NCBI RefSeq assembly: GCF_963678635.1
Contig: NC_087071.1
Location: 20,737,194 to 20,801,193, forward strand
DNA length: 64,000 bases
Origin: Symsagittifera roscoffensis
Lineage: Eukaryota > Xenacoelomorpha > Acoela > Convolutidae
Direction of reading: 5' to 3'
The position numbers were made by a program, and so were the translations under genes. Positions 39,899 through 50,548 of the stretch are shown here, one piece after another. Under the pieces are notes generated by a model. It saw nothing but the letters and a program-made list of their open reading frames with translations. It searched no databases and was not told where the DNA came from. Numbering within the stretch: position 1 is the stretch's first letter; each line of letters begins with the position of its first letter.

Positions 39899-40644
39899 CT
39901 GGCAATTTGTGAAAAACTTCACACAAGGGAAGCTGCGCTTCGCAAGCACTTGCGAGAATACGGTCAAAAAGCAGCGCTATCAAGTGAAATAAGAAAAAGA
40001 AGAAATGAGCCTCGACATAGCCACAATCTGGCTACGTGAAGGATTCGAAACTGCGACCTACTGCAATCAAGAGATTTGGAGTCTCACGCACTATTCCCTG
40101 TGCATATGCTTTGAAATTCGAATAGCAATGCATTTTAAGCTCATCATATGAACCGAAAGTTAGCTATTTGTTTCAAACAACATCACAATAATAAAGTTTG
40201 ATTTGAAAGGTTTTCTAACTCAACATATCTTGCAATTTTTTGAAATGCATAATCTATACAACGTGGTTTTATGCTTTGCGATTTGTTAAATGCAAAGTTA
40301 GTGTGGTTGCATTCAGTTTAATTTATTCCAAATTTTTACTTGCAGTCTTTTTATTTGGTGCCACCTTTTCTGAATCGCAATGTAATACCATATGTAGCTG
40401 CTTTATTCGTGACTAGTGTTTGTCAATTGTTAAGCTTGCGTGGCTAAGGGGATAGTGTGGGAGACTCTTGATTGCAGTAGGTCGCAGTTTTGAATGAATC
40501 CTACACGTATCCAGTTTTTGGCTAATTCGAGGCTCATTTCTTCTTTCTCTTATTTCATTTGAAAGAGCTGCTTTTTGACCGTGTTCTCACAAGTGTTTGC
40601 GAAGCGCAGCTTCGCATCTATTTGAAATTTTTCACAAATTGCCG
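39899..40644. mobile_element. foldback element with 200-bp inverted arms, tRNA-like promoter in arms (copy 1)
   Basis: Left arm 39899-40098 and right arm 40448-40644 are imperfect reverse complements (CTGGCAATTTGTGAAAAA... against ...TTTTTCACAAATTGCCGG), separated by about 350 bp. Read outward from the spacer, the arms contain TGGCTAAGGGGATAGTG (A-box-like, right arm only) and GGTCGCAGTTTCGAATCC (B-box-like). This suggests two copies of a tRNA-derived SINE in inverted orientation, or a foldback transposon. Small hairpins such as GCGAAGCGCAGCTTCGC (40599-40615) lie in the arms. Confidence 0.68.
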
Positions 40645-40794
40645 GACCGGTATTTCATACTTGCTTTCTCCTGGGACTCAACTATCATACATTTACTGGT
40701 TGATCCACTGTTCTGGCCAGTCTGAGGTTTAATGCTGAATTTTAGAGTTCTGAGCTGAGTGATAATTTATCCATTCTTACAGTTTTACAGATTG

Positions 40795-40862
40795 GCTAGA
40801 ATCGAGGCTAGTTGATTTAACTCCTTCCTCAGAGGTCCCGAGTTCGATAACCAATGGGATCA
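40795..40862 (+). other. tRNA-like sequence, relic
   Basis: TTGGCTAGAATCGAGGCTAG followed 30 bases later by GGTCCCGAGTTCGATAACC has the spacing of A and B boxes of a tRNA-derived unit. It does not fold into a convincing tRNA with a defined anticodon by inspection. Repeated about 6,007 bp downstream. Confidence 0.35.
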
Positions 40863-41651
40863 TTTTTTGCTCTGTAAAAACCTGCCACCTATTGTAATAT
40901 ATCACCAAAAAACTTTATATTTGACAAAAAAAGGCAACCTGCAAGCAATTGCGCTGTTTTGAAGGTTTGAAAATAACTATAAAGTTGCTGAATAAATTAT
41001 GCCCTTATATGCTCTATGTGTATCTATGATTCTTAAGTATGAAGCGCATTTTATTTAAAGGCGGAGTTCATCAAAATTCTTCTTAAACGTGAAGTGTATT
41101 GATCCCCATGAGAGCTTGCTAGATTAGATTTATTTTTTCAGTGCTCGTCGGTTTTAAAGTTTGTTTACTTGCTAACCATGTTCTTCTTCTACGTTGATTT
41201 TAACTTCGTCCTCTAAGACTTGGCGCTGAACATATATTCCCGAAAAAAATATGACCCCACTGAAAAGAAGTGAAGATTTTTAAATTAAATCTAAAATAAT
41301 TAGAATTAAGAGTAAGTGTTTGTGTGATTACAACTGCAAGTTATTGATTTAAGAAATTAGGCAGTTTCCACTAAAAAAGCCCGCACTTTAGAAATCACTA
41401 TTAACCAAAACACTACTATAGAGTTTGTTATCGGTAACCCACTCCTTAAAAAAACACGAAACGGAGATAGTTGTAAATATGACTAATTTACCAGATGATT
41501 CATGTAACTCCACGCATTCACATAAAGGTTTATCTTTAGGAAGCTAAATCGCCAGAGATCATGTCGAAAACCAGAACGCCGAAAAATTAATGGTAATGAA
41601 AAACAATAACTTATTGTTGTACAGACAGTCATTAAACAGTCATATATATCA

Positions 41652-41815
41652 AAAATCATTAATTTGTTTAAGAACCAAAAAAACGGTTTTTGCTTAAATA
41701 TATCTATATATATATGTAAGAGTAAGTGTTTGTGTGATTAGCTTCCTAAATAGCTTCCTTAGGAACCAAGCAAAAATGGTTTTCTTGGTTCTTAAACAAA
41801 TTAATGATTTTCGAA
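41652..41815. repeat. inverted repeat with 45-bp arms (copy 1)
   Basis: AAAATCATTAATTTGTTTAAG with the following AACCAAAAAAACGGTTTTTG is the near-complement of GGTTTTCTTGGTTCTTAAAC with ATTAATGATTTT. The arms are separated by about 70 bp containing a TA microsatellite. A hairpin-forming MITE remnant is likely. Confidence 0.6.
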
Positions 41816-43059
41816 AAGCCATCATTTTTTTTCCATTTCACTCGGCAAGAAACCTTAAAGCACTCAATGCTAAGTGTCGCAATAATAGAAGTTCATAAAC
41901 AACACACAACGAAAACAAAATATGAAATAATTTCTTTGCAGTAAAGTATTCTAAAGACAAGTTGTTAGAAAATTGAAAAGAAAAGGTTTTTGAGAGTTAA
42001 TTTTTTTCAGATAAAACTAACATCCAAATTGTTCAAATGCGACTAAAAGAAAAAACAACATCACAAATTACTTCCTCTTAAATTTATCAAACATTATCAA
42101 TTGGAATTTGGTTCCCTCAGGTTAAGAAAATATATAAAAGGGTCACTCGGTTACTTTTTTGTGAACTTTTACCATTTTCAACTAAAAACTCGACGTTTTT
42201 TTTCAGTTTTTTAAATGGTTGCCTTCAACGTTTATTCGCCTCAAATAGTTCCGGCTCATACAAATTACCTAAACTTACTTCATATAACGTCCTTTTCAGG
42301 GCCAAAAGTTTCTGATGGGAAAACTGTTTCACTGGGTAAACTTAAAAACTTTAGGTTATAATTGTGTTAATTCAAAGTGTTTATTACGCTTGCGATTAGC
42401 CAGCGTTATCAAATCGGAACCAAGACTTTTTCTAGTTAACAACTAGTTTAACAAAATTAGTTGAATCACTTGACAAATATTCTTCACCTGAAATGCTCAA
42501 TTCATGAAAATTCAAATTTAACTACTGGTTGGGTACTGGGTACTACAGGGTAGCTTCAGGGGAGACATGAAACTTCTAAACGTTTTTTTAAGTAATAATT
42601 TTTTTGGCTCAATTTGTCTCTGCTCAAAAATTGTCGGCCTTGTTTCCGCTTCATAAGTTTTGTTCAGTGGCTAATTTGAAATTCAAATGTTTGCTTTGCA
42701 TGTTTTTCTTGAATTCCTGTGTAAGAAAAACAGATATTATGAAAGCGTATGGATTTTTATTTTAATTTTTAGGCGCTTTGGAAAATTTAATGTTTCTTTT
42801 TTTTTACAAAAATTATGTTTTTTTTTCTCAAGGACCTTTCTACCGATGTTCAAAAAGGGGTGCAAATAAAATATGTGCCTACATTTTTGTTTGCCTGCAT
42901 ACTTACGTGGTCTCTTTTTGCTTTCCTTTTTGTCTACAGCCTTTCGAAAAGACCTGTGGGGGAAATTTTGATCAATATTTTTTTTTATTGTTTTCCAAAA
43001 AACTACTCCACCAAATCTAATTTTTTGGTTTCCGTAAGTCAAACAGATTTGATAAGCTC
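41816..43059. other. AT-rich DNA in the 6.0-kb unit, no recognised feature
   Basis: No coding frame, repeat or RNA gene recognised. Poly-T tracts are common. Small overlapping frames at 42687-43099 on both strands look like chance in T-rich DNA. The duplicate lies at about 47830-49070. Confidence 0.5.
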
Positions 43060-43990
43060 CCCGATACCAGCAATTATGTTGTGGGTTCAGTGGAGATAAC
43101 GGGTAGTTGGAAGCTCTTCTGCATTAGCGGGGTCAATCAACTTTTTTACACAAACATCGTTCTCGGAGTTTTTGGGCGTTTTTTTTCTGGGAGTTTTAGA
43201 AATTAACCACAAAAAAACCTCTCATATCTGAGATTTTTGGCTCAATCGACAAAACGAGCTAGGGGAAGTTCCCTTGCTTACACGATTACGCCGGAATTTG
43301 TCGACACAAAAAAATATGGCACACGGAAAAATCAAAACGTTGATTTTTTTTTAACCTTTTTCTGAAACTTTTTGCCTTTTCTCGAGAATCACTCTCAAAA
43401 ATATGAGTTTTTTGGGTTCAATCGAAAACTCAACTTGCAAGAATGTCTTCTGCGTAAACAGATTATCTCAAATTTTGTTGCACAAAAAGCTATGCTTCTC
43501 AGAAATGTCAATTCTTGTTTTTGTTGACTGTTTTTTGGGTTTTTCTCGATTGATATCCTGCCAAATCTGTTGTTATAGGCTTAATCGAGCCAACAGGTTG
43601 TTGGAAGCTTACCCATATATATTTTTTCACGCCATTTTTTTTTAAATATGGTTTTTGAACAATAGAAAATTTTGAAAATAGGACAGTTTTTTGGAAGATT
43701 TTTTACTGGACTCGAAAGTTACCGAGCCAATTCTCAGGATAGCGTTCAATCGAGAATCCCGAATTTGGGAATCTTTTCTACTTTAATGGCAACAAACTGT
43801 GTTTAGCAGAAAAGAGGTACCGACTTCAGACAGTGAAAATTTGATATTTGACAGTTTTTTACAATATTTTTTTTTTGAATTTTTTCAATATAAACCTGAG
43901 ATCTGAGATGAAAATTTTAATCGAAACCTATGGCAGCGTAAGTTTGTCCTGCAGACGCTACTCCTTGATTTCTGTATGAAAAAGGCGTTC
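43060..43990 (+). repeat. degenerate tandem repeat of about 170 bp (copy 1)
   Basis: Blocks of the form TTCAATCGAGAAAACGAG recur near 43085, 43244, 43419, 43583, 43748 and 43919, spaced 164-175 bp, each preceded by ATCTGAGAT-like sequence. Monomers are strongly diverged. Related blocks occur in intron 9 of the coiled-coil gene. Confidence 0.6.
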
Positions 43991-44454
43991 GGAAAATTTC
44001 GTAACTTTAGTAGGTTTCCCTCCTCTCAATTATTTTAGTTGAGAAACAACTTAGGTTTTGTGCAAAGTCCAATTTTTGTAATTATGCAATTCCTCCCGCA
44101 TCAGTGTAACAAAGTCAAAAAATATCAAATACTTAACTCGAATTTAGCTGAGCCTTAGGTGCCCTTCATTGAGACATACGAAAAATTTGGTCCACCTAAT
44201 TTTGTAATCATTTTACCTTTTTTCCGACTCATGCTTTCTTATGATTGTGTTGTATCGCAAGTAGTGCGAAGCTCCGCTTCGTCTCTGTGTGACTAGTTTT
44301 GTCTGATAAGTTACCCTTCTGGCAAATTCTATTTTTGCCAATAATTTAACGCTGCCGTTTATGTTTGTCAATTATTTGTCCCAAAATCAAATATTTTTGA
44401 GACCAACTTGATTTTTTCACCACTTTGCGTAGCTTTGGTTTCATTTTATGGCAA
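43960..44454 (+). repeat. diverged partial 1.5-kb unit at the end of the first 6.0-kb copy
   Basis: From about 43960 the sequence aligns with the middle of the 1.5-kb array unit (TTAGTTGAGAAACAACTTAGG, TGTTGTATCGCAAGTAGTGC, TTTGGTTTCATTTTATG), with many substitutions. The 6.0-kb duplication breakpoint lies inside it. Confidence 0.8.
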
Positions 44455-44508
44455 CAGAGAACTGCTGTTATGTTGAGTAGAATTAAGAATGTGTTTAAAA
44501 GTAAATGA
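44455..44508 (+). pseudogene. fragment of the last MoaC exon
   Basis: The final 17 codons plus stop of MoaC (from the [13 protein letters not shown] region) repeated at the head of the second 6.0-kb copy, without the catalytic part or an acceptor. It marks the duplication breakpoint and is not functional on its own. Confidence 0.88.
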
Positions 44509-45134
44509 TGTACATCTAGAATTTTGTTTTTGAAAACTTTGAGCAATTTTAATTTACATGATCATCACCGAATAAAGAATCGGTATTCAAAATGAAAACT
44601 GATCAAAATTATCAGCTGCAATTGCAGAGAACTCCTTTCATTTGGAATAGATTTGAGAATGTTTAATCAAAAATGAGTTAGTGAACGTAATTCTGTAAAA
44701 GAGCCGCATCGTTGCCTTCACAAATAGCCGTCTCCAATAAAAATTCGGTGATAGATAAACAATAAGTGGCAGATCCAACTAATCTAACTCAGCTGAGCCA
44801 AAAAAAAGTGGGTGCTCACCGGGATTCGAATCGAAGTGTGTAGGTCTTAGATGGTTTATCGGAACAAATATGATAATTAGATCCCTTAAACTTAGATTTA
44901 TCCCTGGAGAAAAGTTTTTAGACCTTGAAAGCTTCAAAGATGTGGTTCACATATGATTATTTGTTTTTACACAAGCAATGCTTGTGTTATAGTATGAACT
45001 GTCTTTTTTTTCCAACCTAAGTCGCAAATATTGTTGCGAAGCAAATATTGTTGCGATAAAATGTGTTCATTTTGACAAATAAACAGCTATTAAGTACAGC
45101 CAATGCTTAAGATTTTAACACATACTATTATTGT

Positions 45135-45613
45135 TTCGACTTTCGTAACGAAAGTAACGGAATATTTGTGCTCGGGTGGTTTTTTTTTCTTCAGACAAAT
45201 TTCGACTTTATAACTAGCCATTTTTGACGGGATTTTTTTTTAAATATCATTCAAAGTATTGTTGTCCTGAGCTTAAATGTGGAAAGCTATTTCACCTGTG
45301 ATCTTTTTTTGTGAAGTTTTGTGATCTCAAAAATTGCCGCTGTGGCCAATATGGGACAACTAACGCGCGATATATTTCGCGCTATTAACGCGTAAGCGCA
45401 GATGTGATCCGTCATAGAAATCGTTCCAAATTGGTTGAAGGGAGCTGGTTTGCCATAATTGATATAAAACTAGGAGCGAAATGTATCACTTTGTACTTAA
45501 TATGGCGTTTGGTTGCTGATTTTCACAAATATTCTCGTAATTAAAAAAAATTTCATTCGATTTTCATTACATTGGATTTTTTCATGTTAATACTGCTCCA
45601 GTAACTGCACTAT
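45135..45613. mobile_element. dispersed 480-bp repeat, copy in second 6.0-kb unit
   Basis: Duplicate of the repeat at 39128-39605, carried along by the 6.0-kb duplication and nearly identical to it. Confidence 0.7.
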
Positions 45614-45905
45614 AAAATGAGGCATGATAGTTGGTAAATTTATTTTTTAAAATTGACTGGTACTACAAACGCGTCATAAATGGCGTGAGTCACTTAAGAA
45701 ATTTTTAAGACTCAAAGTTTTACTCATTCAGTTTTTCCCAGTAGCGTTATCGGTCATATTTTTGCTTGTGTATGCGAAGTGCTGCTTCGCCTCTGTTTTT
45801 ACCTTTGCGAAGCTGGTGTATTAGTACGAACCTTCTTTTTTTCCAGTCTAAGTTGCAAATACTGGTGCCGCTTTTGGGGCACCGCAACAACTTTCTGATA
45901 CGGGT

Positions 45906-46651
45906 CTGGCAATTTGTGAAAAACTTCACACAAGGGAAGCTGCGCTTCGCAAGCACTTGCGAGAATACGGTCAAAAAGCAGCGCTATCAAGTGAAATAAG
46001 AAAAAGAAGAAATGAGCCTCGACATAGCCACAATCTGGCTACGTGAAGGATTCGAAACTGCGACCTACTGCAATCAAGAGATTTGGAGTCTCACGCACTA
46101 TTCCCTGTGCATATGCTTTGAAATTCGAATAGCAATGCATTTTAAGCTCATCATATGAACCGAAAGTTAGCTATTTGTTTCAAACAACATCACAATAATA
46201 AAGTTTGATTTGAAAGGTTTTCTAACTCAACATATCTTGCAATTTTTTGAAATGCATAATCTATACAACGTGGTTTTATGCTTTGCGATTTGTTAAATGC
46301 AAAGTTAGTGTGGTTGCATTCAGTTTAATTTATTCCAAATTATTACTTGCAGTCTTTTTATTTGGTGCCACCTTTTCTGAATCGCAATGTAATACCATAT
46401 GTAGCTGCTTTATTCGTGACTAGTGTTTGTCAATTGTTAAGCTTGCGTGGCTAAGGGGATAGTGTGGGAGACTCTTGATTGCAGTAGGTCGCAGTTTTGA
46501 ATGAATCCTACACGTATCCAGTTTTTGGCTAATTCGAGGCTCATTTCTTCTTTCTCTTATTTCATTTGAAAGAGCTGCTTTTTGACCGTGTTCTCACAAG
46601 TGTTTGCGAAGCGCAGCTTCGCATCTATTTGAAATTTTTCACAAATTGCCG
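45906..46651. mobile_element. foldback element with 200-bp inverted arms (copy 2)
   Basis: Duplicate of the foldback at 39899-40644 in the second 6.0-kb unit, with both arms retained. Confidence 0.66.
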
Positions 46652-47658
46652 GACCGGTATTTCATACTTGCTTTCTCCTGGGACTCAACTATCATACATT
46701 TACTGGTTGATCCACTGTTCTGGCCAGTCTGAGGTTTAATGCTGAATTTTAGAGTTCTGAGCTGAGTGATAATTTATCCATTCTTACAGTTTTACAGATT
46801 GGCTAGAATCGAGGCTAGTTGATTTAACTCCTTCCTCAGAGGTCCCGAGTTCGATAACCAATGGGATCATTTTTTGCTCTGTAAAAACCTGCCACCTATT
46901 GTAATATATCACCAAAAAACTTTATATTTGACAAAAAAAGGCAACCTGCAAGCAATTGCGCTGTTTTGAAGGTTTGAAAATAACTATAAAGTTGCTGAAT
47001 AAATTATGCCCTTATATGCTCTATGTGTATCTATGATTCTTAAGTATGAAGCGCATTTTATTTAAAGGCGGAGTTCATCAAAATTCTTCTTAAACGTGAA
47101 GTGTATTGATCCCCATGAGAGCTTGCTAGATTAGATTTATTTTTTCAGTGCTCGTCGGTTTTAAAGTTTGTTTACTTGCTAACCATGTTCTTCTTCTACG
47201 TTGATTTTAACTTCGTCCTCTAAGACTTGGCGCTGAACATATATTCCCGAAAAAAATATGACCCCACTGAAAAGAAGTGAAGATTTTTAAATTAAATCTA
47301 AAATAATTAGAATTAAGAGTAAGTGTTTGTGTGATTACAACTGCAAGTTATTGATTTAAGAAATTAGGCAGTTTCCACTAAAAAAGCCCGCACTTTAGAA
47401 ATCACTATTAACCAAAACACTACTATAGATTTTGTTATCGGTAACCCACTCCTTAAAAAAACACGAAACGGAGATAGTTGTAAATATGACTAATTTACCA
47501 GATGATTCATGTAACTCCACGCATTCACATAAAGGTTTATCTTTAGGAAGCTAAATCGCCAGAGATCATGTCGAAAACCAGAACGCCGAAAAATTAATGG
47601 TAATGAAAAACAATAACTTATTGTTGTACAGACAGTCATTAAACAGTCATATATATCA

Positions 47659-47829
47659 AAAATCATTAATTTGTTTAAGAACCAAAAAAACGGTTTTTGC
47701 TTAAATATATCTATATATATATATATATGTAAGAGTAAGTGTTTGTGTGATTAGCTTCCTAAATAGCTTCCTTAGGAACCAAGCAAAAATGGTTTTCTTG
47801 GTTCTTAAACAAATTAATGATTTTCGAAA
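47659..47829. repeat. inverted repeat with 45-bp arms (copy 2)
   Basis: Duplicate of 41652-41815; the TA run in the spacer is three repeats longer here. Confidence 0.6.
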
Positions 47830-49071
47830 AGCCATCATTTTTTTTCCATTTCACTCGGCAAGAAACCTTAAAGCACTCAATGCTAAGTGTCGCAATAATA
47901 GAAGTTCATAAACAACACACAACGAAAACAAAATATGAAATAATTTCTTTGCAGTAAAGTATTCTAAAGACAAGTTGTTAGAAAATTGAAAAGAAAAGGT
48001 TTTTGAGAGTTAATTTTTTTCAGATAAAACTAACATCCAAATTGTTCAAATGCGACTAAAAGAAAAAACAACATCACAAATTACTTCCTCTTAAATTTAT
48101 CAAACATTATCAATTGGAATTTGGTTCCCTCAGGTTAAGAAAATATATAAAAGGGTCACTCGGTTACTTTTTTGTGAACTTTTACCATTTTCAACTAAAA
48201 ACTCGACGTTTTTTTTCAGTTTTTTAAATGGTTGCCTTCAACGTTTATTCGCCTCAAATAGTTCCGGCTCATACAAATTACCTAAACTTACTTCATATAA
48301 CGTCCTTTTCAGGGCCAAAAGTTTCTGATGGGAAAACTGTTTCACTGGGTAAACTTAAAAACTTTAGGTTATAATTGTGTTAATTCAAAGTGTTTATTAC
48401 GCTTGCGATTAGCCAGCGTTATCAAATCGGAACCAAGACTTTTTCTAGTTAACAACTAGTTTAACAAAATTAGTTGAATCACTTGACAAATATTCCTCAC
48501 CTGAAATGCTCAATTCATGAAAATTCAAATTTAACTACTGGTTGGGTACTGGGTACTACAGGGTAGCTTCAGGGGAGACATGAAACTTCTAAACGTTTTT
48601 TTAAGTAATAATTTTTTTGGCTCAATTTGTCTCTGCTCAAAAATTGTCGGCCTTGTTTCCGCTTCATAAGTTTTGTTCAGTGGCTAATTTGAAATTCAAA
48701 TGTTTGCTTTGCATGTTTTTCTTGAATTCCTGTGTAAGAAAAACAGATATTATGAAAGCGTATGGATTTTTATTTTAATTTTTAGGCGCTTTGGAAAATT
48801 TAATGTTTCTTTTTTTTTACAAAAATTATGTTTTTTTTTCTCAAGGACCTTTCTACCGATGTTCAAAAAGGGGTGCAAATAAAATATGTGCCTACATTTT
48901 TGTTTGCCTGCATACTTACGTGGTCTCTTTTTGCTTTCCTTTTTGTCTACAGCCTTTCGAAAAGACCTGTGGGGGAAATTTTGATCAATATTTTTTTTAT
49001 TGTTTTCCAAAAAACTACTCCACCAAATCTAATTTTTTGGTTTCCGTAAGTCAAACAGATTTGATAAGCTC

Positions 49072-50002
49072 CCCGATACCAGCAATTATGTTGTGGGTTC
49101 AGTGGAGATAACGGGTAGTTGGAAGCTCTTCTGCATTAGCGGGGTCAATCAACTTTTTTACACAAACATCGTTCTCGGAGTTTTTGGGCGTTTTTTTTCT
49201 GGGAGTTTTAGAAATTAACCACAAAAAAACCTCTCATATCTGAGATTTTTGGCTCAATCGACAAAACGAGCTAGGGGAAGTTCCCTTGCTTACACGATTA
49301 CGCCGGAATTTGTCGACACAAAAAAATATGGCACACGGAAAAATCAAAACGTTGATTTTTTTTTAACCTTTTTCTGAAACTTTTTGCCTTTTCTCGAGAA
49401 TCACTCTCAAAAATATGAGTTTTTTGGGTTCAATCGAAAACTCAACTTGCAAGAATGTCTTCTGCGTAAACAGATTATCTCAAATTTTGTTGCACAAAAA
49501 GCTATGCTTCTCAGAAATGTCAATTCTTGTTTTTGTTGACTGTTTTTTGGGTTTTTCTCGATTGATATCCTGCCAAATCTGTTGTTATAGGCTTAATCGA
49601 GCCAACAGGTTGTTGGAAGCTTACCCATATATATTTTTTCACGCCATTTTTTTTTAAATATGGTTTTTGAACAATAGAAAATTTTGAAAATAGGACAGTT
49701 TTTTGGAAGATTTTTTACTGGACTCGAAAGTTACCGAGCCAATTCTCAGGATAGCGTTCAATCGAGAATCCCGAATTTGGGAATCTTTTCTACTTTAATG
49801 GCAACAAACTGTGTTTAGCAGAAAAGAGGTACCGACTTCAGACAGTGAAAATTTGATATTTGACAGTTTTTTACAATATTTTTTTTTTGAATTTTTTCAA
49901 TATAAACCTGAGATCTGAGATGAAAATTTTAATCGAAACCTATGGCAGCGTAAGTTTGTCCTGCAGACGCTACTCCTTGATTTCTGTATGAAAAAGGCGT
50001 TC
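49072..50002 (+). repeat. degenerate tandem repeat of about 170 bp (copy 2)
   Basis: Duplicate of 43060-43990 inside the second 6.0-kb unit. Confidence 0.6.
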
Positions 50003-50548
50003 GGAAAATTTCGTAACTTTAGTAGGTTTCCCTCCTCTCAATTATTTTAGTTGAGAAACAACTTAGGTTTTGTGCAAAGTCCAATTTTTGTAATTATGCA
50101 ATTCCTCCCGCATCAGTGTAACAAAGTCAAAAAATATCAAATACTTAACTCGAATTTAGCTGAGCCTTAGGTGCCCTTCATTGAGACATACGAAAAATTT
50201 GGTCCACCTAATTTTGTAATCATTTTACCTTTTTTCCGACTCATGCTTTCTTATGATTGTGTTGTATCGCAAGTAGTGCGAAGCTCCGCTTCGTCTCTGT
50301 GTGACTAGTTTTGTCTGATAAGTTACCCTTCTGGCAAATTCTATTTTTGCCAATAATTTAACGCTGCCGTTTATGTTTGTCAATTATTTGTCCCAAAATC
50401 AAATATTTTTGAGACCAACTTGATTTTTTCACCACTTTGCGTAGCTTTGGTTTCATTTTATGTTAAATAGGAGCTTGTCAGGATTTGTTTTCAATGAATC
50501 TCCATTTTTAAAAGTTCTGTTTTACCTCTGTAAGAAATTGAAATCAAA
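49972..50548 (+). repeat. diverged partial 1.5-kb unit after the second 6.0-kb copy
   Basis: Same sequence as 43960-44454, but continuing past the breakpoint through AGGAGCTTGTCAGGATTTG to AAATTGAAATCAAAATTTTG, as in the 1.5-kb units. It links the 6.0-kb and 1.73-kb blocks. Confidence 0.8.

Larger units (their letters stand above)
38450..44454. repeat. 6.0-kb tandem duplication, copy 1
   Basis: Starts within the last MoaC exon (CAGAGAACTGCTG at 38450) and ends at TTTCATTTTATGGCA. The next copy restarts at 44455 with offsets of 6,005-6,013 as small indels accumulate. It contains tRNA-like motifs, a 200-bp inverted-repeat pair, a shorter foldback, the dispersed 480-bp repeat, degenerate 170-bp monomers, and at its right end a diverged part of the 1.5-kb unit. 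Apart from the MoaC tail it has no coding sequence. Confidence 0.92.
44455..50461. repeat. 6.0-kb tandem duplication, copy 2
   Basis: Near-identical second copy. Differences noted include a longer TA run near 47715 (about nine repeats against six), an A/T change near 46342 and poly-A/T length changes. At its end it continues into 1.5-kb-unit sequence (TTAAATAGGAGCTTGTCAGG) rather than restarting, which fixes the right boundary. Confidence 0.92.

Noticed and set aside
42687-43099. Overlapping Phe/Lys-rich frames on both strands
   Set aside because: They arise from poly-T and poly-A tracts; reading on both strands at once is typical of chance frames.
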